Under the pieces are notes generated by a model. The model searched no databases and was not told the DNA's origin. It saw only the letters and a list, made by a program, of their open reading frames with translations. The position numbers and the translations under genes were made by a program. This document shows positions 17,629 to 26,253 of a DNA stretch of 64,000 bases, piece by piece. Positions within the stretch are counted from its first letter, which is position 1. Each line of letters starts with the position of its first letter. The DNA comes from DASYTH01 sp036002505 (GTDB taxonomy: Bacteria; Actinomycetota; Actinomycetes; Mycobacteriales; Pseudonocardiaceae): NCBI RefSeq assembly GCF_036002505.1, contig NZ_DASYTH010000335.1, positions 1 to 64,000 on the forward strand. Direction: 5' to 3'.

Positions 17629-17897
17629 CGGGCGGTGACCGCCTGCAGCGGGACCCCGTCCAGATCGGACACCGTCGGGGCCACGTGGTGGAAGATCGGC
17701 GCCGCCTCCTTCGGGCGCCGTTGCGCTGCCGTCCGTTCCCGCTCGAAGACGGGGCTGGCCGCCAGCCAGTGCACCCGCTCATGTGGCGGCCACGGCACGT
17801 GATCGAACGGAGTGAGATCGAGCATCGACTGGTAAAAGTCCAGGGAGCGGTCAATGTCGCTGCTACCGATTTCGACGAACTGGAACCCCGGTGGCAC
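17625..17897 (-). CDS. VOC-like small protein
   Basis: A 90-residue protein whose first half is a clean VOC module start (FQFVEIGSSDIDRSLDFYQ). The second half is short (PIFHHVAPTVSDLDGVPLQAVTAR) and lacks the closing strand motif, so it is either half-sized or C-terminally truncated. Its stop codon overlaps the aldo/keto reductase start by four bases, indicating coupling. Some sugar-catabolic operons carry VOC isomerase or epimerase subunits, but none can be named here. Confidence 0.6.
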   Translation of the reverse strand: MPPGFQFVEIGSSDIDRSLDFYQSMLDLTPFDHVPWPPHERVHWLAASPVFERERTAAQRRPKEAAPIFHHVAPTVSDLDGVPLQAVTAR

Positions 17898-17938
17898 GGG
17901 CGCCTCCTTGGTGGGTGTCTGCTGCGCCGCTCGGCGGG

Positions 17939-18031
17939 TCAGTCCTCGACCGCGCCGAGCGTCATGCCAGCGACGAAGCGGCGCTGCATCCGAACGTACA
18001 CGGCGATGATGGGAAGAACGAGACGAACGGC
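17939..18031 (-). pseudogene. C-terminal remnant of a sugar ABC permease
   Basis: On the minus strand the last 30 codons before TGA read RLVLPIIAVYVRMQRRFVAG, then MTLGAVED. This is the usual MalG-type ending (a last helix, then Q-R-x-F-V-x-G-x-x-x-G-A-x-x). The frame is closed by a stop at 18032-18034 with no start, and the phosphotriesterase gene begins 40 bases further on. A second sugar transporter therefore once stood inside this operon and has been deleted almost completely. Confidence 0.7.
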
Positions 18032-18070
18032 TTACTGTGAGCGACCCCGGAACAGTCGCGGGCGACGTGG

Positions 18071-19078
18071 CTATGGAACCTTCGCGACCGGCGCCCGAAG
18101 CGACAGGATCTGCCTCGGGTTCGCCACCATCAGCCGGTTGGTCAGCTCGTCGCCGAGGCGCTCGCGGACCCGGGGCAGGAAACGGGCGGGTAGGTACGCC
18201 AATCCCGGCATCCCGCCGTATGCCTGGTACCTGCTGCGCCGGGCGACATCGCCGCCGAGCAGCACCCGGCCGGGGTCCCCTCGGGCGATCACGGCTTGCA
18301 GGCAGTCGAGGATGGCCGAGTCGGGCGCCTCCCGGTGGCGTGCCATGCCGTCGTAGCCTAGGCAGCTGCCGGCCAGCGTAAGCTCGGCGTGCAGCTCCGG
18401 ATCGAGGTTGCGGTCAGCGTGCGCGAGGATGACCCGGTCGGCGCTCAGCCCGTCCTCCGCCAGGGCCGCCAGCACCTCCCACGCTGCGGACCCGTGCTCG
18501 AGGTGCACCATCACCGGCACCCCCGTTTCGCCGGCCGCGGCGGCGACGGCGGCGACGACCCGACGTTCGAACGCGCTGATCCGCCAGTAACCGATCCCCG
18601 CCTTGAGGATCCCAGCCCGTACCGGAGCTCCCGTCGGGCCGACGGCCGGCGCACCCCGCTCGGCGCTGTCCCGGGCCGGCAGCCCGTCGCGAACGTCCGC
18701 CGCGAAGCGCGCGGTGAGTTCTGCCGTGTCGCAGTCCAGGATCCAGTGTCCGGCGGCGTAGTGCTCCTGCCGATGAGCCCCGCTGACGTGCACCACGGTC
18801 AGCCCGGTGGCGGCACTGACCCGCGCGACCGCGGCGGGGTTGCGACCGAGTCCTGTCGGGGTGGCCTCGACCATCGAGTCGATCCCTGCCCGGCGCAGCG
18901 CGGCGGCCTCGCGGCCGCTGGCCTCTTCGTCGTCCAGTTCTTCTCCGCTGAGCAGCGGTGAGACCTGGAACAGGTGCTCGTGGTAATCGCATCGGCCCAG
19001 TTCGTTGGCTGGGCGGTCCCCGAGCACGGTACGGACCGCCTTGTCGTCAGCATCCGCGCAGGGTTCGGGGGCGGACAT
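18071..19078 (-). CDS. Phosphotriesterase-family hydrolase, probable sugar lactonase
   Basis: 335 residues from ATG 19078, chosen because aaaggagtc lies just upstream; the frame extends to 19123. The binuclear metal site is intact: His33 and His35 (DYHEH), bridging Lys159 (GILKAGIGYW), His192 (VHLEHG), His220 (LAHADRN) and Asp277 (LGGDVARR). Some homologues of this family hydrolyse sugar or sugar-phosphate lactones. That role fits here, downstream of an aldose 1-dehydrogenase-type enzyme in the same operon. It is the first gene of the minus-strand operon, divergent from the shikimate-dehydrogenase-like gene. Confidence 0.85.
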   Translation of the reverse strand: MSAPEPCADADDKAVRTVLGDRPANELGRCDYHEHLFQVSPLLSGEELDDEEASGREAAALRRAGIDSMVEATPTGLGRNPAAVARVSAATGLTVVHVSGAHRQEHYAAGHWILDCDTAELTARFAADVRDGLPARDSAERGAPAVGPTGAPVRAGILKAGIGYWRISAFERRVVAAVAAAAGETGVPVMVHLEHGSAAWEVLAALAEDGLSADRVILAHADRNLDPELHAELTLAGSCLGYDGMARHREAPDSAILDCLQAVIARGDPGRVLLGGDVARRSRYQAYGGMPGLAYLPARFLPRVRERLGDELTNRLMVANPRQILSLRAPVAKVP

Positions 19079-19113
19079 CGCGACGCGACTCCTTTCGACC
19101 TGGACGCCTACGA

Positions 19114-19126
19114 GTAGTGCCACTAC
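19114..19126 (+). promoter_or_regulatory. Operator candidate 1, GTAGTGCCACTAC
   Basis: Perfect palindrome GTAGTG-C-CACTAC, 36 bases upstream of the phosphotriesterase start. Together with the copy at 19211 it defines the pattern GTAGTKYCRCTAC. Confidence 0.6.
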
Positions 19127-19138
19127 ATTTCCTCATCC

Positions 19139-19171
19139 TAGAGCTCGGGCGATGGCCCTGCTCGAGCTCTA
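19139..19171. repeat. 9-bp perfect inverted repeat between the two operators
   Basis: TAGAGCTCG and CGAGCTCTA separated by 15 bases. GGGC/GCCC inside the spacer could lengthen the stem, with a small bulge on one side. It may bind a second regulator or separate the two promoters. Confidence 0.5.
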
Positions 19172-19210
19172 CTCGGGCGGCGACGTGGTTGACCGTCCTG
19201 ACCAGGCCGC

Positions 19211-19223
19211 GTAGTTTCGCTAC
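19211..19223 (+). promoter_or_regulatory. Operator candidate 2, GTAGTTTCGCTAC
   Basis: Same length and outer arms as the site at 19114 (GTAG...CTAC, with C at position 8). It lies 60 bases before the shikimate-dehydrogenase-like start codon, where it would overlap or follow the promoter of the plus operon. Confidence 0.6.
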
Positions 19224-19282
19224 ATCGGGCCCTCTTTGAGAGAAGCAGAATCGATGACCACTGTGGGCGCGGTGGAGGCGCG

Positions 19283-20248
19283 ATGAACAGGCCGGGCCAC
19301 GCGTTCGTCGATCTGCCAGGCCGGGCCACCATTCCGACGCTGTACTTCATCGGGGTGACCACCGGTAGCTCGTCCATCCGGACCGTCTTCCCGCTCTGGG
19401 CCGGCGAGCTCGGCCTGGGCGACGTGCGGCTGGTCGGCATCGACCTGCCGGTGCACGCACCCCGAGACAGCTACCGGCGCGTGGTTGACTTTCTGGCCCG
19501 CGACCCGCTGAGCAGGGGCGCGCTGGTGACCACCCACAAGATCGACCTCTATGAGGCGTGCGGCGACATGTTCGACGAGGTCGACCCGCTGGCGCGCCTG
19601 ATGAGGGAGACCAGTTGCCTGTCCAAGCGCGGCGGCCAGCTCCTCTGCTCCGCCAAGGACCCCGTCTCCTCCGGCCTGGCGATTAAGGCGTTCCTGCCGC
19701 CGGGATACTGGCGCGCCACCGATGCCGAAGCGTTTCTGATGGGTGCCGGAGGATCGTCGATAGCCATTAGCTGGTACCTTGCCCGCCCGCAGCACGGACC
19801 GGACCGCCCGTCGCGCATCGTGGTGTCCAACCGCAGCCCGCGGCGGCTGGAGACGATCCGGCAGGTGCACGCCCAGCTCGGCACGGACATTACGGTGGAG
19901 TGCGTCCACACCCCCGGACCAACGGACAACGACCTCGTCCTGGCCGGGCTGGCGCCGCGCTCGCTGGTCGTCAACGCGACCGGATTGGGCAAGGACGCTC
20001 CCGGATCGCCACTGACCGACGCCGCCCGCTTTCCGAGGTCGGCCGTCGCCTGGGACTTGAACTACCGCGGCGACCTCAAGTTCCTTGACCAGGCGCGCGC
20101 GGCCGGCCATGTGCGGACCGAGGACGGCTGGGTGTACTTCCTGCACGGGTGGATGCAGGTCATCGCCGACGTTTTCGACGTCGACATCCCCACCTCCGGG
20201 CCGCGGTTCGAGGCGCTGAACCGCATCGCGACGGCGGCACGTCGATGA
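19283..20248 (+). CDS. Shikimate dehydrogenase-like oxidoreductase
   Basis: 321 residues with the two-domain shikimate dehydrogenase layout. The N-terminal substrate domain has the FIGVTTGSSSIRTVFPLW entry and ALVTTHKIDLYEA, which carries the equivalent of the catalytic lysine. The Rossmann half has FLMGAGGSSIAISWYL, IVVSNRSPRRL and SLVVNATGLGKDAPGSP. The substrate-binding SxS and NVTxPxK motifs of true AroE are changed, so the substrate is probably not shikimate. It is the first gene of a seven-gene operon with a sugar kinase and isomerase, and a role in oxidising a polyol or cyclitol is inferred. Confidence 0.8.
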   Translation: MNRPGHAFVDLPGRATIPTLYFIGVTTGSSSIRTVFPLWAGELGLGDVRLVGIDLPVHAPRDSYRRVVDFLARDPLSRGALVTTHKIDLYEACGDMFDEVDPLARLMRETSCLSKRGGQLLCSAKDPVSSGLAIKAFLPPGYWRATDAEAFLMGAGGSSIAISWYLARPQHGPDRPSRIVVSNRSPRRLETIRQVHAQLGTDITVECVHTPGPTDNDLVLAGLAPRSLVVNATGLGKDAPGSPLTDAARFPRSAVAWDLNYRGDLKFLDQARAAGHVRTEDGWVYFLHGWMQVIADVFDVDIPTSGPRFEALNRIATAARR

Positions 20249-20312
20249 GTACGGGCGGGCGGATCCTCGTCACACCACGCTCCCTCACCGAGGCCGGCCT
20301 GGAAGAAGCGAG

Positions 20313-21212
20313 ATGACGACGGACACCCCCCTGATGGAGAGGTTGACCCGAGGGCTCGAGCAGCTACGGCCCTCGGAACGCAAGGTCGCCGAGCTGGTGC
20401 TACAGGACCCGGCTCGGGCGATGCGGCTGAGCATGGCCGCCGTGGCCGGCGCCGCCGGGGTCAGCGAGCCGACGGTGATGCGCTTCTGCAACGGCCTCGG
20501 CTTCGACGGCTTCCAGTCGTTCAAGTACGCCCTCGCCGAGGCCCTGGCCATCGGGATTCCCGTGACGCACTCGGCGATCCGGCTCGAGGACCCCGTCGAG
20601 GCGGTTGCAGCGAAGATCTTCGACCATACGCTGAGCAGCCTGGACCGCACCCGCCGATCCCTGGACGCCGACGCGGTGGCAGCGGCCGTCGACCTGCTGC
20701 TGGGGGCACGCGACGTGCTGTTCGTCGGGCTGGGCGCCTCGGGCATCATCGCGCAGGACGCCTTGCAGCAGGCGGTGCTCTTCGGTGTGCCATGCGCCGC
20801 GCCGGTAGATCTACACCAGCAGTTCATGTCCGCGTCGATGTGCCGTCCCGGCAGCGTGCTCGTCGCCATTTCCAACACCGGACGCACCACCTCCATCCTC
20901 GACATCGCCGCTCAGGGGAAGCGGCGCGGGGCGAAGATCATCGGCGTCACGGGCGGCCGGGGTCCGCTGCTCGAGATGGCCCACGTCGGTGTAGTGCTGC
21001 GGACCTTCGAGGACACCGACATCTACACGCCGACGATCAGCCGCCTGGCGGGCCTGGTGCTGATCGACGTCCTCGCGACCGCGGTCGCCGTGCGCCGTGG
21101 TCCCGAGCATCTGGAGCGGCTGGGACAGATGAAGGAGGACTTGTCGTCCTTCCGGGGCAGCAGCGAACGAGATCATCATCCCCAGCCATCGTCCAACGGA
21201 AGACAGCTATGA
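20313..21212 (+). CDS. MurR/RpiR-family transcriptional regulator
   Basis: 299 residues. An N-terminal RpiR HTH (LRPSERKVAELVLQDP, then VAGAAGVSEPTVMRFCNGLG) is followed by a SIS sugar-phosphate-binding domain (DVLFVGLGASGIIAQDALQQ; SVLVAISNTGRTTS; AKIIGVTGG). The family senses phosphosugars, which fits an operon whose next gene is a sugar kinase. Its last codon overlaps the kinase start (ATGA). The last 20 residues are polar and probably unstructured. Likely targets are the two dyads at 19114 and 19211. Confidence 0.92.
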   Translation: MTTDTPLMERLTRGLEQLRPSERKVAELVLQDPARAMRLSMAAVAGAAGVSEPTVMRFCNGLGFDGFQSFKYALAEALAIGIPVTHSAIRLEDPVEAVAAKIFDHTLSSLDRTRRSLDADAVAAAVDLLLGARDVLFVGLGASGIIAQDALQQAVLFGVPCAAPVDLHQQFMSASMCRPGSVLVAISNTGRTTSILDIAAQGKRRGAKIIGVTGGRGPLLEMAHVGVVLRTFEDTDIYTPTISRLAGLVLIDVLATAVAVRRGPEHLERLGQMKEDLSSFRGSSERDHHPQPSSNGRQL

Positions 21213-22753
21213 CCGCCCGCCCCGACGCTGTGCTGGGTATCGATGTAGGCACGAGCGTGGTCAAGGCAGGCGTTCTCACAATCGACGGCGTGATGCAAGC
21301 CACCGCCAGCCGCCCCGTCGCGTTGCAGCAGCGGAGCTCCGGACGCGCCGAGCAGGACCTCGACGACCTCTACCGCGCCGCCGCTGACGCGACGCGGCAG
21401 TGTCTGAGCGGATCGCGTTTCGCCGCCGAGCGGATCGGGGCCATTGCCGTGGCCGGGCAGATGGCGGGAGTCGGCATTGTCGACGCCAAGCATCGGCCGC
21501 TCGCCCCGTACGACTCGTGGTTGGACACGCGATGCGCCCCGGTGGTCGACGAACTCTCTGCGACCCTGGGCCCCCGCATCACTGCCGTCGCCGGGTGCGC
21601 CCCCACCATCAGCGTCGGACCCAAGATGGTGTGGTGGCACCGCCACCACCCGAAGGTATGCGCCGACGCGGCGGCCTTCGTGACCGCTGCCGGGTACGTG
21701 GCCGGGCGCGCCGCCGGCCTGTCGGGCAAAAAGGCTTTCATCGACCCCTCCTACCTGCACTTCACCTCCGTCGCGGACGTGGGTCGGGGCCGATGGGACG
21801 AGGCCCTCGGCCACGCCGTGGGCATCGACCCCGACCTGCTGCCCACAATCGTGGAGAGCACGAGCATCGTCGGGGAGCTCAGCGCCCAGACGGCGCCCGA
21901 CTTCGGCCTGCTCGCCGGGACACCGGTCGCCGCCGGTTGCGGGGACACGGCCGCCAGCGCGCTCGGTGCCGGTGTGACCGCGGCTGGCCAGGCGTTCGAC
22001 ATCGCCGGGACGGCCGCCGTGTTCGGCGTCTGTCTGCCGACGTTTGCGCCCGACACCAACCACGGCACCCTGATGACGATGCGCGCCGCACTGCCGGGGC
22101 GCTGGTACTCGCTGGCGTACGTGGGAGGGGCCGGGCAGGTCATCGAGTGGATCTGCCGTGAGATCTTCGGCCACGCCGCGCTCGGGGACGCCGGTTACGC
22201 GGAGTTGGCGACCGCGGCGGCCGAGGTTGCCCCCGGCAGCGACGGCCTCATAGTGTCGCCCCACTTCTCCGGACGCATCGCGCCGGTCGCACCCGCCCTG
22301 CGCGGCGCCGTCGTCGGGCTGTCTCCGATTCACCACCGTGCCCACCTCGCGCGCGCCATCCTGGAGTCGATCGCGTTCGAATACCGCCGATACGCGGACA
22401 TCGCGCAGGTCCTCGTACCGGGGTCGTCGATCGAGGAGGTCGTCGGCACGGGCGGCGGCAGCCGCAGCCGGGTGTGGAACCAGATCAAGGCCGATGTCCT
22501 CTCGACCCTCTACCGCCCCGTCGCCGGCGTCGAGTCCGGCACGCGCGGCGCCGCGCTGGTCGCCATGGCGGCACTCGGGCACGACCTTCCGCCGCTCGAC
22601 CCCTCCGTTTCGGGACCCGTGGCGACGCCGGACGCCGCGAACCGGCCCGCCTACCGCGCCGCCTACGCCCGCTACCACCGGTGGTCGGACCGTCTGGTCG
22701 AGGGCCATCAATCGGAAACCGTCCGGTCCGACGAGATCGGGGAGAGGCCCTGA
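21209..22753 (+). CDS. FGGY-family carbohydrate kinase
   Basis: 514 residues from ATG 21209, overlapping the regulator stop. The N-terminal phosphate-binding segment GIDVGTSVVKAGV and AVAGQMAGVG are present, as are the second-domain AAGCGDTAASALGAGV and the C-terminal adenosine motif VGTGGGSRSRVWNQIKADV. The length and layout are those of xylulokinase-like enzymes, which phosphorylate sugars or polyols with ATP in the cytosol. The exact substrate is unclear; the first-domain residues do not single out xylulose, glycerol or ribulose. It probably makes the phosphosugar sensed by the RpiR protein. Confidence 0.9.
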   Translation: MTARPDAVLGIDVGTSVVKAGVLTIDGVMQATASRPVALQQRSSGRAEQDLDDLYRAAADATRQCLSGSRFAAERIGAIAVAGQMAGVGIVDAKHRPLAPYDSWLDTRCAPVVDELSATLGPRITAVAGCAPTISVGPKMVWWHRHHPKVCADAAAFVTAAGYVAGRAAGLSGKKAFIDPSYLHFTSVADVGRGRWDEALGHAVGIDPDLLPTIVESTSIVGELSAQTAPDFGLLAGTPVAAGCGDTAASALGAGVTAAGQAFDIAGTAAVFGVCLPTFAPDTNHGTLMTMRAALPGRWYSLAYVGGAGQVIEWICREIFGHAALGDAGYAELATAAAEVAPGSDGLIVSPHFSGRIAPVAPALRGAVVGLSPIHHRAHLARAILESIAFEYRRYADIAQVLVPGSSIEEVVGTGGGSRSRVWNQIKADVLSTLYRPVAGVESGTRGAALVAMAALGHDLPPLDPSVSGPVATPDAANRPAYRAAYARYHRWSDRLVEGHQSETVRSDEIGERP

Positions 22754-23829
22754 TGAGGAAGAAGCGACTCTGCATGGTGGGGGCGGGCCGCGTCGGCCGG
22801 CTGCACACCCGCAACATCACCGAACGTGTCGGGCACCGCGCTGAGGTCGCGGCGATCGTCGACCCCGATCGGCGGACCGCCGAGGAATTGGCAGGCGACT
22901 ACGACGTTTCCGTCGTGTGCTCATCGCTGGACGAGGCGCTCGAGGGCGGCGACTTCGACGGCGTGGTCATCACCACCCCGACCTTCACCCACCATCCGCT
23001 CGCAGTCCGGGCGCTCGACGCGGGGCTCCACGTCCATCTCGAGAAGCCGATGGCGATGAACCTGCGAGAGTGCGCGGAAATCAAAGCTTCCGCCGAGCGA
23101 GCCGGTGCGGCCTTGCAGGTGGGCTTCATGCGCCGGTTCGACCACGACTTCATCCAGGCCGCTGAACTGCTGCGCGGCGGCGCCATCGGCGCCCCCGTCA
23201 TCATCAAGTCGCTGACACACGGTCCCGGCCTACCCCCGCCGTGGGCCAACGACATCCGCACCTCCAACGGCATGCTCGCGGAGGTGAACAGCCACGACCT
23301 CGACACCGTCGGCTGGTTCGCCGATTCTGCGCCGGTGGACATCCACGTGCGCGTGGCCAATTTCAAGGGCGCCGCGCGCGGGGTTTCGACGGAGCACTTC
23401 TATGACACGATGCTGGCTACGATCGCCTTCGAATCCGGGGCCCTGGCCAGCATCGCCGGGGTGTGCCCCGCCGACTACGGATACGACGCGCGGGTCGAGG
23501 TGACCTGCACCGGCGGCATGGTGCAGGTCGGGGAGGCGGGGCCGGCTGGGCTGGTCAGCATCTCCGCCGGAGAAGCCCGGCGCTGCGCGCCGGTGTTCGC
23601 GTCCTGGCGCGACCGGTTCGCCGAGGCCTACGTCCGGGAGATGGCCGAGTTCGTGGCCGCGACCGACGGCGCACCGGTTCGGGTCGGCGCGGAGGACGGC
23701 ACCCGCGCCGTGGCGCTGGTGCTGGCCGGCACGCTGTCCATGCTCGAGGAACGCACTGTGTCCCTGACCGAGGTCACCTCGCCGGCCTTCGTCCCGTCGT
23801 GGCAGGCCGCCGCACGGTCGGAGGCCTGA
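22753..23829 (+). CDS. Gfo/Idh/MocA-family dehydrogenase 1
   Basis: 358 residues; the ATG shares its A with the kinase TGA stop. It has a Rossmann start GAGRVGRLHTRN, the catalytic EKP motif (residues 97-99, HLEKPMAMN), and the substrate-side GFMRRFDHDF and NSHDLDTVGWF segments with the conserved histidine and aspartate. It resembles inositol 2-dehydrogenase-type enzymes that oxidise a ring or chain hydroxyl with NAD. An inositol or aminosugar-like substrate would be consistent with the SDH-like and isomerase-like neighbours, but this is open. Confidence 0.88.
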   Translation: MRKKRLCMVGAGRVGRLHTRNITERVGHRAEVAAIVDPDRRTAEELAGDYDVSVVCSSLDEALEGGDFDGVVITTPTFTHHPLAVRALDAGLHVHLEKPMAMNLRECAEIKASAERAGAALQVGFMRRFDHDFIQAAELLRGGAIGAPVIIKSLTHGPGLPPPWANDIRTSNGMLAEVNSHDLDTVGWFADSAPVDIHVRVANFKGAARGVSTEHFYDTMLATIAFESGALASIAGVCPADYGYDARVEVTCTGGMVQVGEAGPAGLVSISAGEARRCAPVFASWRDRFAEAYVREMAEFVAATDGAPVRVGAEDGTRAVALVLAGTLSMLEERTVSLTEVTSPAFVPSWQAAARSEA

Positions 23830-23831
23830 CC

Positions 23832-24902
23832 GTGCGGGCCATCGTCTACCGCGGTCCCCGGGACCTCGCCGTCACGGACGTCCCCGATCGCCCGCTGCGC
23901 CCCGGCGACGTACGCGTCTCGGTGGTAACAGCCGGCGTGTGTGGTACGGACGTACGTATTTATGAGGGGGAACACTCCGCCTACGCGAACGGCATCGGAC
24001 GGGTGCCCGGTCACGAGATCGTCGGCCGCGTGGCCCAGGCCGACACTATGCCGCCGGGGCTGGCACGAGGCGACTTGGTGTTCATCGCACCCAACATCGG
24101 CTGCGGCCTGTGCGGGCAGTGCGCGCGTGGCAACGAGAACCTGTGCGCCACGACCGAGGGTATCGGCATCACCCTCGACGGAGGGTTCGCCGAGCACGTC
24201 GTGGTGCCGGCCAGGGCGGTCACCCGAGGCAACCTGATCCGCCTCGACGACGCGTCGTCCGGTACCGACGCGGCGGTCCTCATCGAGCCGCTGGCGTGCG
24301 TGCTCCGCGGACAGGACAAGATCAACGTCGGCTCGGGCGATACCGTCCTCGTCGGCGGTGGAGGTCCCGTGGGCCTGCTGCACATCGCCCTCGCCAGGGT
24401 GCGCGGCGCATCGCTCGTGATCTGCTCGGAGCCGTCCCCGGAGCGCCGCGCGGCGGCACGCACGGCCGGCGCCGCGGTCGTGGTCGACCCCGGCAGCGGT
24501 GACCTTGACGCGGCCGTTGCCGAGGCGACCGACGGGGCCGGCGTGGACGTGGTGATCACCGCCGCGCCGGTGCACGCGCTGCAGACCGCGGCCGTGCGCC
24601 TCGCGGCACCCACCGGCCGGGTCCTGTTCTTCGGCGGCTTGCCACGCAGCCGCCCCACGGTGGAACTGGACACCAACGCGATCCACTACAAGGAGCTCAC
24701 TGTGGCCGGAACGACCGCGTCGACGCTCGACGACTGCCGACGCGCGGCCGAGCTGGTGGGCCACGGGCGGATCGAGCTGGACTGGATGATCTCCGACCGT
24801 ATCGGCCTGCCAGACCTCCCGCAGGCCATTGCCAAGGTTCGGGACGCCGCGACTCTAAAGGTCGTGGTCAAGCCCTCGACAGCGAAGGAAGCGGCCCGAT
24901 GA
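23832..24902 (+). CDS. Zinc-dependent alcohol dehydrogenase (MDR family), polyol type
   Basis: 356 residues from GTG 23832. The catalytic zinc ligands are Cys37 (GVCGTD) and His61-Glu62 (PGHE). The structural zinc site has four cysteines at 91, 94, 97 and 105. The coenzyme fold shows VLVGGGGPVGLLHIALARV and an acidic residue after the next strand (CSEPS), suggesting NAD preference. The layout matches sorbitol/threonine dehydrogenase-like enzymes that oxidise polyols. It overlaps the following gene by four bases. Confidence 0.9.
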   Translation: MRAIVYRGPRDLAVTDVPDRPLRPGDVRVSVVTAGVCGTDVRIYEGEHSAYANGIGRVPGHEIVGRVAQADTMPPGLARGDLVFIAPNIGCGLCGQCARGNENLCATTEGIGITLDGGFAEHVVVPARAVTRGNLIRLDDASSGTDAAVLIEPLACVLRGQDKINVGSGDTVLVGGGGPVGLLHIALARVRGASLVICSEPSPERRAAARTAGAAVVVDPGSGDLDAAVAEATDGAGVDVVITAAPVHALQTAAVRLAAPTGRVLFFGGLPRSRPTVELDTNAIHYKELTVAGTTASTLDDCRRAAELVGHGRIELDWMISDRIGLPDLPQAIAKVRDAATLKVVVKPSTAKEAAR

Positions 24903-26224
24903 AGCCCCGACTGCTCCCCGTCCACCTCGAAGATCGGCCGGCCGAATCGTTCACCGTCCAGCTGGCTCACTTGCGGCGGATGACCGGCGAGCTGGTGGAC
25001 TGGATGGATCCTGCCCGCATCGACGCCCCGGTGCCCGACGACACGAGTGCGGTGGTTGTGCCCGACCTGAGTGGCCGGGCGTACCGCATGGTCGATGCCT
25101 TCCGCCGGATCGACCGCCCGATCCTGCTGATCACCTCCGAGTTCGGAACCGTGTCCATGTGGGACTGGGAAATTCGCGACCACCTGCGCCGTCGGGGCAT
25201 CGCCACCATCGCGCCGACGTCATTGCAGGAGTGTGAGGACGTCTGCCGGACCTTGGCCACCAAAGAGGCGCTAGCCCGGTCCACCATGCTGGCCTACCAG
25301 GATGACCTGGGAGCCGGGATGCAGCCGGACATCTTCAAGCGCTTCTACTGGTGGGAGGACGAGTGCGTACGGGACATGCAGGAGGCGTTCGGCGTCGCCA
25401 TCGAACGGCGCAGCTTCCGCGAGTTGGCGGCCCGGGCCGCCGCTGTCCCCGACGCCCGGGTCGACGCTGAGTGGGCCCGCATCGCCGACACCGTGCCGAT
25501 CGTCGGCCTCCGGCCGAGCGCGCGGGCGGACGCGCTGCGTCTGTACCTCGCGCTCCGGGACGAGCTCGACGAGGCCGGCGAGGTCATCGCCGCCGGGATC
25601 AACTGTCTGAACGAGTCGGCAACCTCGCCGACAACCCCCTGCCTGGCGTGGAACCTGCTCTTCGAGGAACGGGGCCTGCTGTGGGGGTGCGAGGCAGACC
25701 TCACCTCCATGCTCACCGAGACGCTGGTCCACAGGTCGCTGCAGGCGCCGGTCATGATGACGAACCTGTACCCGTTCTTGATGGGCCAGGCTGCCCTCAA
25801 GCACGAAGGTATCCCCGCCTTTCCCGAGGTCGACGAGCCGGAGAACCACATTCTCGTAGCGCACTGCGGCTATCTCGGCGAGGTCCCCCAGTCCTGCGCG
25901 ACGGAGTGGACGGTGCGCCCACCCGTCCTCAAGATCATCGACGAGAACGCGCACGCCATCGACGCGCGGCTGCCCGAAGGCCCCACCACGATCGTCAAGG
26001 TCGCCAGCGACATGCGCACGCTCGTGGTGACCCCGGCCGTGCTATCGCGCTACGTGCAGTATGAGAACTCCGACTGCCTCAACGGCGGTGTGCTGCGCAT
26101 CCGGGACGGTTACCGCTTCGTCGAGAAGCTGCCCTCCCACCACGCCGTCCTAGCCCCTGGCGCCCTGTCTCGGCGCATCGAACTGATGGCCAGCGTGCTG
26201 GGGCTCACCGTCGAACACCTCTGA
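24899..26224 (+). CDS. L-fucose/arabinose isomerase-like protein
   Basis: 441 residues. The C-terminal half carries the fucose-isomerase-like signature: PCLAWNLLFEERGLLWGCEADL, with metal ligands likely Glu265 and/or Asp267, and ILVAHCGYL with His322. The N-terminal half is a Rossmann-like substrate domain. Members interconvert aldoses and ketoses using Mn, but many are uncharacterised, and this one lacks recognisable FucI substrate residues. Its ATG overlaps the dehydrogenase stop (ATGA). In the operon it could isomerise the kinase substrate. Confidence 0.75.
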   Translation: MKPRLLPVHLEDRPAESFTVQLAHLRRMTGELVDWMDPARIDAPVPDDTSAVVVPDLSGRAYRMVDAFRRIDRPILLITSEFGTVSMWDWEIRDHLRRRGIATIAPTSLQECEDVCRTLATKEALARSTMLAYQDDLGAGMQPDIFKRFYWWEDECVRDMQEAFGVAIERRSFRELAARAAAVPDARVDAEWARIADTVPIVGLRPSARADALRLYLALRDELDEAGEVIAAGINCLNESATSPTTPCLAWNLLFEERGLLWGCEADLTSMLTETLVHRSLQAPVMMTNLYPFLMGQAALKHEGIPAFPEVDEPENHILVAHCGYLGEVPQSCATEWTVRPPVLKIIDENAHAIDARLPEGPTTIVKVASDMRTLVVTPAVLSRYVQYENSDCLNGGVLRIRDGYRFVEKLPSHHAVLAPGALSRRIELMASVLGLTVEHL

Positions 26225-26253
26225 CACTGGCTTTCCCGCTCGGAAGGAGCGCC

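Larger units (their letters stand above)
19079..19282. promoter_or_regulatory. Shared promoter region of the divergent sugar-catabolic operons
   Basis: A 204-base region with three inverted repeats and no gene. Two are 13-bp dyads with the same form, GTAGTGCCACTAC and GTAGTTTCGCTAC, 97 bases apart, each nearer to one of the divergent genes. Between them is a 9-bp perfect inverted repeat. Since an RpiR gene is second in the plus operon, these are its likely targets. Confidence 0.65.

Noticed and set aside
19283..20248. True shikimate pathway AroE
   Set aside because: The substrate motifs are altered and the operon is catabolic; no aromatic-pathway genes are near.
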